NCBI RefSeq assembly: GCF_014852585.1
Contig: NZ_JACVBX010000024.1
Span: 1 to 35,210 of the forward strand
Source of the DNA: Pseudomonas sp. PDM18
GTDB taxonomy: Bacteria; Pseudomonadota; Gammaproteobacteria; Pseudomonadales; Pseudomonadaceae
Length of the DNA stretch: 35,210 bases
Direction of reading: 5' to 3'
Made by a program: the position numbers and the translations under genes. Below, piece by piece: positions 8,875-16,234 of the stretch; the first letter of the stretch is position 1, and the number at the start of each line of letters is the position of its first letter. The notes beneath the pieces were generated by a model, which searched no databases, was not told the origin of the DNA, and was given only the letters and a program-made list of their open reading frames with translations.

Positions 8875-8985
8875 CGGCTTGGTTGGGCCCGGAATGAACA
8901 AAGGGAGCGATTGTACTGCAAAGGCCTACCCCTGGCCGACAGGGTGACGAAACGCGTCAGTTTGCGACTGCACCATCAGCGCCCG

Positions 8986-9001
8986 TGTGACGCATCTCAC
9001 G
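8986..9001. promoter_or_regulatory. CRP/Vfr-like binding site between mksF and the divergent gene
   Basis: TGTGACGCATCTCACG matches the CRP/Vfr two-fold consensus TGTGA-N6-TCACA in nine of ten fixed positions. It lies 112 bases before the mksF start and 91 bases before the start at 9092, so it could serve either direction. Binding is a prediction. Confidence 0.45.
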
Positions 9002-9030
9002 GAAAATGGGGCCTAAATGGCTGAATTTTC

Positions 9031-9071
9031 TGGCAAGTTTTTTGCCAAAGCCCTTACCAGAGACCTAGATA
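9031..9071 (+). promoter_or_regulatory. Candidate sigma-70 promoter with overlapping inverted repeat
   Basis: TTGCCA (9042-9047) and TAGATA (9066-9071) are 18 bases apart, about 20 bases before the start at 9092. The -35 hexamer is also the right arm of a perfect six-base inverted repeat (TGGCAA 9031-9036, TTGCCA 9042-9047), which could be an operator. Confidence 0.35.
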
Positions 9072-9091
9072 TCAGAGTCTGATTTACGCAG

Positions 9092-9697
9092 ATGACCTAC
9101 GACGCCGCACTCGCCAAAGCTCGTTGGGCCGAACTGGAACGCCAGGACGACCTCGACTGGGACCTGGATGCGATCACCGATCGCAACGAAGCCATCGCCT
9201 TCCTGCAGCGCTTCGAGAATCGCTTGTGCATCTATTCGTCGTATGTCGAGAAGCTCTATAGCAACTACAGCTTCGTGATCCCGGAGAGCCAGGAAGGCGG
9301 CATCACCATCCTCCCGGACGAGCAGGCCTGGTTCGACACCTTCCACGATATTCCCGGTGACGCGGTGGAGCCCACCGGTATCCACATCCTGCCCGGCGAA
9401 ACCATGGGTTATAGCGGCCTGTACCTGAAGATCCCCGGCGAGCACCGGCTGGTGGCCTCGCGGGAGTTGCCGTTCCAGGACGGCCTGAAGCTGCTGATCA
9501 ACCGTTACCGCATGCGTGGGGACATCTTCCTGCCGGTACTGGTGAAGGGCGACCTGCGCGAGTACGAGGCGCGCATGCCTTCGCTGCACCTGCACCGCCT
9601 GAACATCAACAAGCTGCAGGCCCATTCGCGGCTGAACCTGGACGCCATCAAGGGCGCCATCGCCGAGCACCTGATCGGCCTTTTCCGCCACCAGTGA
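9092..9697 (+). CDS. Conserved-looking protein of unknown function beside mksFEB
   Basis: I do not recognise the family. The 201-residue protein is soluble by appearance: no signal peptide, no membrane helix, no cysteine cluster beyond one Cys near residue 47. It is rich in Asp, Glu, Leu and Arg, with a helical start (MTYDAALAKARWAELE), a middle rich in Pro/Gly turns (IHILPGETMGYSGLYLKIPGE) and a helical end. Codon use matches the core genome. The gene is transcribed away from mksF across a shared regulatory region; the same neighbour is, from memory, present in P. aeruginosa. It is not MksG/JetD: it is too short and lacks anything like the toprim nuclease part. A function linked to condensin is only a guess from position. 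Confidence 0.8.
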   Translation: MTYDAALAKARWAELERQDDLDWDLDAITDRNEAIAFLQRFENRLCIYSSYVEKLYSNYSFVIPESQEGGITILPDEQAWFDTFHDIPGDAVEPTGIHILPGETMGYSGLYLKIPGEHRLVASRELPFQDGLKLLINRYRMRGDIFLPVLVKGDLREYEARMPSLHLHRLNINKLQAHSRLNLDAIKGAIAEHLIGLFRHQ

Positions 9698-9935
9698 GCC
9701 GTCGCCGGCGCGACGCTGTCACCCGGGTGTGACGATGGGTAACAACCCGGCCCGGACTTTCCTTTCCTCGTCTATCGTTCGGAGCGATTTACTCGACTAT
9801 GGGTCGGCCCGCGGTGGCGGGTGAATTCCTATAGTGGCATCACGGCGCCGAGTCTCGACCTGTTTGCTGACTCGATACGCCCGACGAATAACAACAGGCG
9901 CCCTGCACGACAGGGCTCCGGGAAAGGAGAGTGCC
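9698..9935. other. Intergenic region before the exported-protein cluster
   Basis: These 238 bases hold no convincing gene. An imperfect inverted repeat (GTCAC 9718-9722, GTGAC 9729-9733 around CCCGGGT) follows the preceding gene but has no T run, so it is not a typical terminator. A good ribosome-binding site, GGAAAGGAGA, stands at 9921-9930 in front of ATG 9936. No clear promoter hexamers were found. Confidence 0.5.
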
Positions 9936-11018
9936 ATGCGTCAGTCCTCCGGTCCGCTCATGCGTGCCCTTGCCTTGCTCTGCGGCGGCCTGCTGGCTTT
10001 TTCCGCCCAGGCACGCATGCAGTCGATGGACGATGAAGAGCTGTCCACGATCTCCGGCCAGGGCGCGATGCTCACCGTCGACGCGTCCACCTACCAGAAC
10101 TACCAGTACACCCGGCTCAACTTCGGCGCCGATGTCAGCCTGCTGACCAACATCGACCAACTGAGCCTGGGCAACTACAGCCGCACCGGGTCTACCACCG
10201 TTTCCGGCCAGCCGGCGGACATCTTGATCAACAACTTCGCGCTGGGGCGGATCGACAACGCCAACTCCCCCGATGCCAAGGTGGTGCCGTTCCAAATCCG
10301 CGACCCTTACGTCGAGTTCGCCTTCCAGACCAACAACGGCGTGCGTCAACTGGTGGGCGCGCGGGTCGGCTTCGGCAAGGCGCAGGGCGATCTCTCCGGC
10401 GACATCCTGTCGATCACCGGCAACCTCCAGGGGCAGATCTACGGCCCGGCCTCCATCGCCTACGACTACTACACCCGCAACGGCTGCCCGAACATCATCA
10501 ACTGCCTGGCGCTGGCTGTGGCCGGCGATACCCCGGTCTATGCCGACGTGGTGCTGCTCAAGGCCGGCACCGGCGAGGCCACCATCAACGGCCAGCCGAT
10601 CAACCGCGCCGAGCAGATCGGTATCGCCAAGGGCGACTCGCTGCATTCGGATGCCGGTGGCCTGATCGCCGCGCTGATCCCGACCCTGTCGACCACCAAC
10701 AACTGCCAGGCGCTGGGCCTGACCACCTGTTTCGACCTCACCAACTACAAGACCATCTACATCGGTAAGCCGGGCTCCACCGATATCAACACCGGCGCCC
10801 AGGGCATCTTCTTCTCCCTGCAGAACCAGAATGTGCCCTGGCAGGACCTGGCCAACGCCGGCAACTTCGTCAACACCCAGTCCGGCGCCTTCGCCAACTT
10901 CCCGAAGGTGGGCAGCGGCGCGGATGCGGTCTACCCGATCCTGATCAACCTCTACGACGCCTTGCGCGGCCTGCCTCGGCAGCCGACCTGCATGGGCGCG
11001 CAAGCGGCGGGCTGCTGA
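9936..11018 (+). CDS. Exported protein with DD-x-x-L-x-x-I-SGQ motif, first of three
   Basis: The 360-residue protein begins with a signal peptide (hydrophobic about residues 10-24, cleavage probably after SAQA at 26) and then shows the motif MDDEELSTISGQ at residues 31-42. The remainder is rich in Asn, Gly, Thr, Ile and Tyr and looks like beta-structure: many alternating hydrophobic positions, plus two possible disulfide pairs (CPNIINC and a C-TTC pair) and a Cys near each end of the C-terminal tail. The motif resembles the start of FilA-like/DUF6160-like exported proteins of Acinetobacter and Pseudomonas as I remember them; this is not verified. I chose ATG 9936 for its ribosome-binding site and signal peptide; the frame is open further upstream from 9834. 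The next gene starts one base after its stop. Confidence 0.85.
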   Translation: MRQSSGPLMRALALLCGGLLAFSAQARMQSMDDEELSTISGQGAMLTVDASTYQNYQYTRLNFGADVSLLTNIDQLSLGNYSRTGSTTVSGQPADILINNFALGRIDNANSPDAKVVPFQIRDPYVEFAFQTNNGVRQLVGARVGFGKAQGDLSGDILSITGNLQGQIYGPASIAYDYYTRNGCPNIINCLALAVAGDTPVYADVVLLKAGTGEATINGQPINRAEQIGIAKGDSLHSDAGGLIAALIPTLSTTNNCQALGLTTCFDLTNYKTIYIGKPGSTDINTGAQGIFFSLQNQNVPWQDLANAGNFVNTQSGAFANFPKVGSGADAVYPILINLYDALRGLPRQPTCMGAQAAGC

Positions 11019-11019
11019 C

Positions 11020-12588
11020 ATGAGCTGGCGCGCAACGGTATTCGCCTGCCTCGCCGGTTGCCTGGTCAGTCTGCCGGCGCTGGGCATGAAGGCGCTGGAT
11101 GACGATCAGTTGGAAGAGGTCAGCGGCGCGGGCCTGGGCTTCTTCATCGATGGCTTCAGCTACGACCAGGCGACGGCCACCTCGAAGATCACCGGGGTGA
11201 AGAACAGCGCCAACCAGGACGTGCAGGTGGACATCACCGGCGCCTATATAAAAGGTGCCGGCAGCCAGCGCGGCACGCTGGACACCAAGGCCTACCTCGG
11301 CACGCCCATGCACCCCTTCACCCTCGGCCCGGTGAAGTACAAGGCGGGGCTGAACATCCCGGCCAACCAGGAGGCGCTGCAATTGATGACGCCGACCTGG
11401 ACCGACCCGATCAACGACACCCACAAGTTCGGCCTCTGGTCCTACTACCAGGGCTGCCTGTATGGCGACGCCGGTTGCACCAACCCGGCCCAGGCAACCA
11501 ACAAGATCAACGCCGAGCTGGGCGCCCTGAAGACCCAGCGCGACACGCTGCTGACCACCTATTCGAACAACATGGTGACGCTCAAGAGCGGCATCGACGC
11601 CGACATGGCTACCGTCACCCAGCGCGAGGCGCAGGTCGATACGGCTCAGGCCACGGTGAAGACCAACTACAACAGCATGAGCGCGCGATATAACGAAGCG
11701 CCTGCGCAGATCTGCGGCCTCTTCTGCGCCAATCGTCCTGAGCTTGGTCAGAAGTACGATTGCGGCGTCGTCATTTCCTGCAATAACAGTACGGCAGTGA
11801 AGAACTACAACAACTCGGTCGATGCCTATAACAGCAGCGCCACCGACCTGACGACTGCGCAGCAGAACCTCAGTGCCGCCTGGAACGTCACCCGCAACGG
11901 CGTCACCCTGAGCCAGCGCGCCAGCGACTACGACAAGTTCGTTCAGCTCTGCGGGACACAAGGCGGTAGTGCCACCACCTGCGTCAGCGGCACCATCACC
12001 CGTACCGAAAAGAACGTCGCCACGGTGCAACTGGTGGCCGGCGCCATGCAGAACTCCTCCGGCACCCGCATCCAGGGCCTGGATATCGGCATCGCCACCA
12101 AGTTCACCCTGCCCAGCACCGCCTACAACAGCAACGGCAGCGCTGGCGCTACCACCACTCGCACCGACTTCTTCTCCATCGCCCTGGAGAACTTCACCCT
12201 CAACGGCTCCTACCTCAACCTGTGGGGCGACGCCGCTGGCCTGAAGGCCTCCATGAGCCTGCAGATGTACGCCGACAAGCTGATCATCGCCGGCTGCGAG
12301 AACTGCGCCGACAGCAACAAGGTGGTGGCCAAGAACGTCTACTTCGACCTCAACCTGGGCGACGCCAACTACCAGCCGGCGACGCTCTCGGTGGCCAGCA
12401 ACGGCGACCTGGTGCTCAGCGCGCCGGGCGTCACCTGGGCCAATCACGACGCCTTCTACCAGAACGTGCAGAAGAGCAATATCAGCATCGGCAACCTGAA
12501 CATCAGCGGCACCGACGTCGGTTCCCAGGCTATTCGCGGTCTGCGCATCGACTACCTGAACGTTCGTACCGTGAACCTGCCGCGCTAG
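11020..12588 (+). CDS. Exported protein with DD-x-x-L-x-x-V-SG motif and central coiled coil, second of three
   Basis: The 522-residue protein has a signal peptide (about residues 1-22, ending SLPALG) and the shared motif LDDDQLEEVSG at 26-36. Residues about 30-145 look like beta-structure; about 160-310 are helical and probably coiled coil (KTQRDTLLTTYSNNMVTLKSG, DTAQATVKTNYNSMSARYNE), interrupted near 227-250 by a cysteine-bearing loop (ICGLFC, CGVVISC); from about 340 to the end it is again Asn/Gly/Thr-rich beta-like sequence with a CENC-type pair. This matches no enzyme I know and suggests a surface or extracellular structural protein. It starts one base after the stop of the first gene and is followed by the third after 18 bases. 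The coiled-coil part has slightly lower GC than the flanks. Confidence 0.85.
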   Translation: MSWRATVFACLAGCLVSLPALGMKALDDDQLEEVSGAGLGFFIDGFSYDQATATSKITGVKNSANQDVQVDITGAYIKGAGSQRGTLDTKAYLGTPMHPFTLGPVKYKAGLNIPANQEALQLMTPTWTDPINDTHKFGLWSYYQGCLYGDAGCTNPAQATNKINAELGALKTQRDTLLTTYSNNMVTLKSGIDADMATVTQREAQVDTAQATVKTNYNSMSARYNEAPAQICGLFCANRPELGQKYDCGVVISCNNSTAVKNYNNSVDAYNSSATDLTTAQQNLSAAWNVTRNGVTLSQRASDYDKFVQLCGTQGGSATTCVSGTITRTEKNVATVQLVAGAMQNSSGTRIQGLDIGIATKFTLPSTAYNSNGSAGATTTRTDFFSIALENFTLNGSYLNLWGDAAGLKASMSLQMYADKLIIAGCENCADSNKVVAKNVYFDLNLGDANYQPATLSVASNGDLVLSAPGVTWANHDAFYQNVQKSNISIGNLNISGTDVGSQAIRGLRIDYLNVRTVNLPR

Positions 12589-12606
12589 CGCATGAGGAGA
12601 CTCGCC

Positions 12607-13122
12607 GTGAAAACCGTACGCCTTTCGAGCCGACTCCTGGCCCCCCTGTTGCTGCTGGCCGCCGTGACCGTCCACGGCGAGATGCGCGGCCTGGACGACA
12701 GCGAAATGGCCGACGTCAGCGGCCAGGACGGTGTCAGCCTGAGCGTCAACTTCAACCTCGCCGCCAACACTGCCGATACCCGCTGCGCCGGCGGCTGCGG
12801 TGCGCGCCTGGCGATCCAGCCGCTCAACAGCACCGGCTACATCGTGCTGGACAACATCAAGGGCACCTTCAGCTTCGACGGCATGTCCATCGACATGGTG
12901 ACCATCAACAACGGCTTCAACGGCGACGGCGCGCTGTTCAACCGCCAGGCCATGAAGATCGGCCTGACCAACGCCAGCGCCAGCAACCTGCAGTTCACCC
13001 TGGGCGGCGCCAATCAGGGCAAGGTGTCCGGCAGCGGCCTGCAGCAGACCAACCTGCTGACCTACCAGGCCACCGGCGCGGTCAAGCTCACCGGCAACGT
13101 CTACGTCTTCGGCACTCCGTAA
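12607..13122 (+). CDS. Small exported protein with DD-x-x-M-x-x-V-SGQ motif, third of three
   Basis: The 171-residue protein carries a signal peptide (hydrophobic residues about 9-22, cleavage probably near VHG at 24) and the motif LDDSEMADVSGQDG at 29-42. The rest is Asn/Gly/Ser-rich, short beta-like segments, with one cysteine pair (CAGGC). I chose GTG 12607 because GAGGAGA at 12595-12601 sits six bases upstream; ATG 12592 overlaps that ribosome-binding site and would add five residues. Coming 18 bases after the second gene, it completes a three-gene unit. Shared motif and order indicate that the three proteins arose from one family or are recognised by one partner. The role is unknown; a minor subunit of a surface assembly is conceivable. 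Confidence 0.82.
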   Translation: MKTVRLSSRLLAPLLLLAAVTVHGEMRGLDDSEMADVSGQDGVSLSVNFNLAANTADTRCAGGCGARLAIQPLNSTGYIVLDNIKGTFSFDGMSIDMVTINNGFNGDGALFNRQAMKIGLTNASASNLQFTLGGANQGKVSGSGLQQTNLLTYQATGAVKLTGNVYVFGTP

Positions 13123-13207
13123 GCGAAACGCACAGGCTCTCCGCCCGCCGGCCTTTCCCCCCGACGCGTTTCACGCGACAATCCCGCCTCGTCGTGTCGG
13201 CCTGCCC

Positions 13208-14071
13208 ATGCAGGCACCACCCACAGGTAAACGCCCCTTGATCGAAGAAGCCCGTCGCCGCGCCTACCTTGGCGCCATGCAGGTCGCCAGCTGGCTGCCG
13301 CGCGTGGTGCTGCCGTTCGCTGCACCGTCGCGCCCGGAGCTGCTGGAAACCCCCGCGCCCATCGTCGCCGAGCCCATGGCTGCTGCGCCCGCCGCGGCTG
13401 CACGCGAGGCCGCTGCTCCGGTTGCTGCCCCCGCGCCCGCGCCAGTCATGGCCGGCGAACCTGGCTCGATTGCCGCGCGCCTGCTGCCCAAGGTCGGTGT
13501 CCAGGCCAAGGCGGCCGCGCCGGTCAAGGCCGAAGAGTCGACCGAGGCGGAAGCCGAACCGGCCGTCCGCGCGCCAGTCGCCCCGCCACCGCGCTTCGCC
13601 CTGCAACTCCTACGCGCCGGCGAATGCATCCTGCTGGTCGAATTGCCTACCGGGGAGCCGCTGGCCAGCCGCGACCCGGCCTACCTGCTGCTGAAGGACC
13701 TGCTGCGCGCCGCCGGCCTGCCGGACAGCCCGCAACTGATGGGCGAGCCTGTACGCTGGCCGCTGTTCTCCCGCGGCAACATGGACCAGGGCCCGCAAGC
13801 CGCCCGCGAGTTCGTCCAGGGTTTCGTCGCCGCGCGGCTGGAGGAGGGCGCCCCGTGCTCCTGCCTGTGGCTGGTCGGTATGCCTGCCGTGCGCTTCGCC
13901 GGCGAAGGCGATGAAGAATCCCTGCTGCGCGAGTTGCAGGTCGAAGGCCTGGGCGTTGCCTGGGCGCTGCCGGGCCTCGAGCGCCTGGCCGAAGAACCCA
14001 CTTTGAAAGCCGACCTGTGGCGCTCCATGCGCCGAGTGCGGCAACGCTGGATGAGTCAGACCCCTGCATGA
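13208..14071 (+). CDS. holD: DNA polymerase III psi subunit, HolD-like, with long Ala/Pro linker
   Basis: The 287-residue protein lies directly before rimI, as holD does in E. coli. Its N-terminus RRRAYLGAMQVASWLPR resembles the E. coli psi peptide that binds the clamp loader (LQQLGITQWSLRR), and its C-terminus LERLAEEPTLKADLW resembles the conserved end of psi. Between them lies an Ala/Pro/Val/Glu-rich linker (about residues 45-130) that E. coli psi (137 residues) lacks. A large, divergent psi has been described for P. aeruginosa. Psi joins chi to the DnaX clamp loader at the replication fork. The start ATG 13208 has a poor ribosome-binding site but is needed to keep the N-terminal motif. 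The stop overlaps rimI (ATGA). Confidence 0.7.
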   Translation: MQAPPTGKRPLIEEARRRAYLGAMQVASWLPRVVLPFAAPSRPELLETPAPIVAEPMAAAPAAAAREAAAPVAAPAPAPVMAGEPGSIAARLLPKVGVQAKAAAPVKAEESTEAEAEPAVRAPVAPPPRFALQLLRAGECILLVELPTGEPLASRDPAYLLLKDLLRAAGLPDSPQLMGEPVRWPLFSRGNMDQGPQAAREFVQGFVAARLEEGAPCSCLWLVGMPAVRFAGEGDEESLLRELQVEGLGVAWALPGLERLAEEPTLKADLWRSMRRVRQRWMSQTPA

Positions 14072-14520
14072 GCGACGCTGTTTCCTTCCGCCCGATGACC
14101 GAGGCGGACCTCGATGCCGTACTCAAGATCGAATACGCCGCCTTCAGTCACCCCTGGACTCGCGGCACCTTCGCCGACGGCCTGAAGAGCTACGAATGCT
14201 GGGTGATGTTCGAAGGCAGCCAGCAGGTTGGCCACGGTGTGATCCAGCTGATCCTCGATGAAGCGCACCTGCTCAACATTACGGTGAAGCCGGAAAGCCA
14301 GGGACGTGGCCTTGGGCTGGCGTTGCTGGAACACCTGATGAAGCGCGCCCAGGAGAGGGGCGGCGTGGAATGCTTCCTCGAAGTCCGCGCCTCCAACGGC
14401 CCCGCCTACCGCCTCTACGAGCGCTATGGCTTCAACGAAATCGGCCGCCGCCGCGATTACTACCCGGCTGTGGGTGGTCGTGAAGATGCGCTGGTGATGG
14501 CCTGCACGCTGGTCGATTGA
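14068..14520 (+). CDS. rimI: Ribosomal protein bS18 N-alpha-acetyltransferase
   Basis: The 150-residue protein is a GNAT acetyltransferase: the acetyl-CoA loop QGRGLG lies in motif A (ITVKPESQGRGLGLALLEHLM, split here by position about 71-92), followed by EVRASNGPAYRLYERYGF, the RimI hallmark, and the Tyr-rich end RRRDYYP. RimI acetylates the N-terminal Ala of ribosomal protein bS18. ATG 14068 overlaps the TGA of the holD-like gene by four bases, the same gene pairing as in enterobacteria; a longer frame upstream lies wholly within holD. Length is normal for the family. Confidence 0.92.
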   Translation: MSDAVSFRPMTEADLDAVLKIEYAAFSHPWTRGTFADGLKSYECWVMFEGSQQVGHGVIQLILDEAHLLNITVKPESQGRGLGLALLEHLMKRAQERGGVECFLEVRASNGPAYRLYERYGFNEIGRRRDYYPAVGGREDALVMACTLVD

Positions 14521-14550
14521 GCGCCGCTACAAGTCTCGCCCTGACCTCTC

Positions 14551-14584
14551 CGTAGGATGGCGTGGAGCGAAGCGATACCCATCG
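14551..14584. repeat. REP-like extragenic repeat (GTAGGATGG type)
   Basis: The stretch GTAGGATGGCGTGGAGCGA followed by AGCGATACCCATCG resembles a second family of short repeats scattered between pseudomonad genes. Recognised from memory; only one copy is in the window. Confidence 0.5.
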
Positions 14585-14634
14585 TTCGTGCCCGTTCATC
14601 CAGGCCAGATCGCACGCTCGGCGATGCGCTCTTC

Positions 14635-14658
14635 GTAGGAGCGAGCTTGCTCGCGAAC
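14635..14658. repeat. Single REP sequence
   Basis: It is identical over 24 bases to the left arm of the REPIN at 3869-3892. No inverted partner is nearby, so this is a REP singlet. Confidence 0.85.
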
Positions 14659-14799
14659 CCGCACCCGCTCAGCGCTCAGCGCTCACCGGCCACTCGGCGC
14701 GCCCCGCAGCGGGATCTCCCAGGCTAGAGCCTCCGCACGATAATCCCCAGCAAAAGCTGCGAAATTTCCGGCTGATCGGGTTTTTCCGAGGGCAATTCC

Positions 14800-14817
14800 T
14801 GGCTTACCCTTAAGCCA
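14800..14817. promoter_or_regulatory. Operator-like palindrome before the amine oxidase gene
   Basis: TGGCTTA-CCCT-TAAGCCA is a perfect 7-4-7 inverted repeat ending 28 bases before ATG 14846. It has no T run behind it, so a protein-binding site is likelier than a terminator. The regulator is unknown. Confidence 0.45.
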
Positions 14818-14845
14818 ATAACAACAAGAAAATAAGGTCGCAAAC

Positions 14846-16234
14846 ATGAATCGCAGCGATGTGATCGTGGTGGGCGCCGGTATTTCGGGGCTGACCGCGG
14901 CCTGGCGTCTGGCGCAAGCCGGGCAACGGGTCAAAGTGATCGAAGCCAACAAGCGCGTCGGTGGACGTACCCTCAACCATCGCTTCGCCACTGGCGAGGT
15001 GGTCGAGGTGGGCGGCCAGTGGGTCGGCCCTACCCAGGAGCGCATCCTTTCCCTGCTGACCGAACTCGGTCTGTCGACCTACCCGCAATGGAACCAGGGC
15101 GACAACCTCACTCTTTTTGGCGGCCGGCTCAGGCCGTATCGCGGAACCATTCCGAAGTTTCCCCCACACGTCCTGCTTGATGTCCTTCAGGCTCATGTGC
15201 GCCTGGACCGCATGGCACGGGAGATCCCGCTGGGCGACCCCAGCCTGCATCCCAAGGCGCCCCAGTGGGACAGCCTCACCTTCGCCGAGTGGCTGCGGCG
15301 CAACGTGCGCACCTCCACCGGGCGCAAGGTCTTCGAGCTGATGTGCGGCGCCGTGTTTGCAGCGAGTCCCCATGACCTCTCGTTTCTCCATGTCCTCTTT
15401 TATATCCACGGCGGCACCAACCTCGACACCGTGCTCGGCGTCGAAGGCGGCGCCCAGCAGGACCGCATCCTGGGCGGCTCCCAGCGGATCAGTGAGACCC
15501 TGGCCGAGCGCATCGGCGACGTCCATACCGGCGAACCCGTGCGCGCCGTGCGCCAGGACGGCAGCCGCGTCGAGCTGGTGACTGACCGCGGCACGCACCA
15601 GGCCAGCCACGTCATCTTCGCCATCCCGCCAACGCAACTGCTGCGCATCACCCAGGAGCCGCTGCTGCCCAGCTGGCGCGACCAGCTCCTGCAACGCCTG
15701 CCGCAAGGCGCGGTGATCAAGTGCATGGCGCTTTACGACAACCCCTTCTGGCGCGAGCGCAACCTGTCAGGCCAGGCCACCAGCGAAACCGGCCCGGTAC
15801 GCCTGACCTTCGATAACAGCGTCCCCGACTCCGGGCGCGGCGTGCTGTTGGGCTTCATCGAAGGCGATGAGGCGCGGCAGTGGAACGCCAGGCCCGCCGG
15901 CGACCGCCGTGGTCAGGTGCTGGACTGCTTCGCCCGCTACTTCGGCGAACAGGCGCTGCGGCCGGTGGATTACGTGGATAAATCCTGGGCCGAGGAACCC
16001 TTCGCCCGGGGCTGCTATGCCGCCCTGTTCCCGCCCGGACTGTGGAGCAGCGGCGCGGCGCGCCTACGCGAACCATACGGGCGCTTGCACTTCGCCGGCA
16101 CCGAAACGGCGACGCGCTGGATGGGCTATTTCGACGGGGCCGTGGAGGCCGGGGAACGCGCCGCGCGGGAAGTGCTCGGCGCGCGGGAAGATCACGGGGA
16201 GGAAGATTATGTGCGACACCTTGGTATTGCGTAG
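14846..16234 (+). CDS. FAD-dependent amine oxidase, monoamine-oxidase family
   Basis: The 462-residue protein has the N-terminal FAD-binding motif VVGAGISGLTAAWRL (residues 8-22) with RVGGRT at 37-42, a middle substrate domain, and the C-terminal FAD motif FAGTETATRWMGYFDGAVEAGERAA. Cys390 in the sequence GCYAALFPPG aligns with the MAO cysteine that binds FAD covalently (SGGCYTTYFPPG), and Lys293 in VIKCMALY matches the conserved MAO lysine. Such enzymes oxidise primary or secondary amines to imines with oxygen, releasing aldehyde, ammonia and hydrogen peroxide. The substrate cannot be read from sequence. There is no signal peptide. The last 26 bases overlap a C69-type hydrolase gene, suggesting a two-gene unit. 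Confidence 0.85.
   Translation: MNRSDVIVVGAGISGLTAAWRLAQAGQRVKVIEANKRVGGRTLNHRFATGEVVEVGGQWVGPTQERILSLLTELGLSTYPQWNQGDNLTLFGGRLRPYRGTIPKFPPHVLLDVLQAHVRLDRMAREIPLGDPSLHPKAPQWDSLTFAEWLRRNVRTSTGRKVFELMCGAVFAASPHDLSFLHVLFYIHGGTNLDTVLGVEGGAQQDRILGGSQRISETLAERIGDVHTGEPVRAVRQDGSRVELVTDRGTHQASHVIFAIPPTQLLRITQEPLLPSWRDQLLQRLPQGAVIKCMALYDNPFWRERNLSGQATSETGPVRLTFDNSVPDSGRGVLLGFIEGDEARQWNARPAGDRRGQVLDCFARYFGEQALRPVDYVDKSWAEEPFARGCYAALFPPGLWSSGAARLREPYGRLHFAGTETATRWMGYFDGAVEAGERAAREVLGAREDHGEEDYVRHLGIA

Noticed and set aside
9717..9734. CRP-like half-sites GTCAC and GTGAC
   Set aside because: The halves are in the wrong mutual orientation for a TGTGA-N6-TCACA site, and there is no T run for a terminator.
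9840..12675. Long minus-strand frames opposite the exported-protein cluster
   Set aside because: The plus-strand frames have signal peptides, ribosome-binding sites and tight spacing; the minus frames have none of these.
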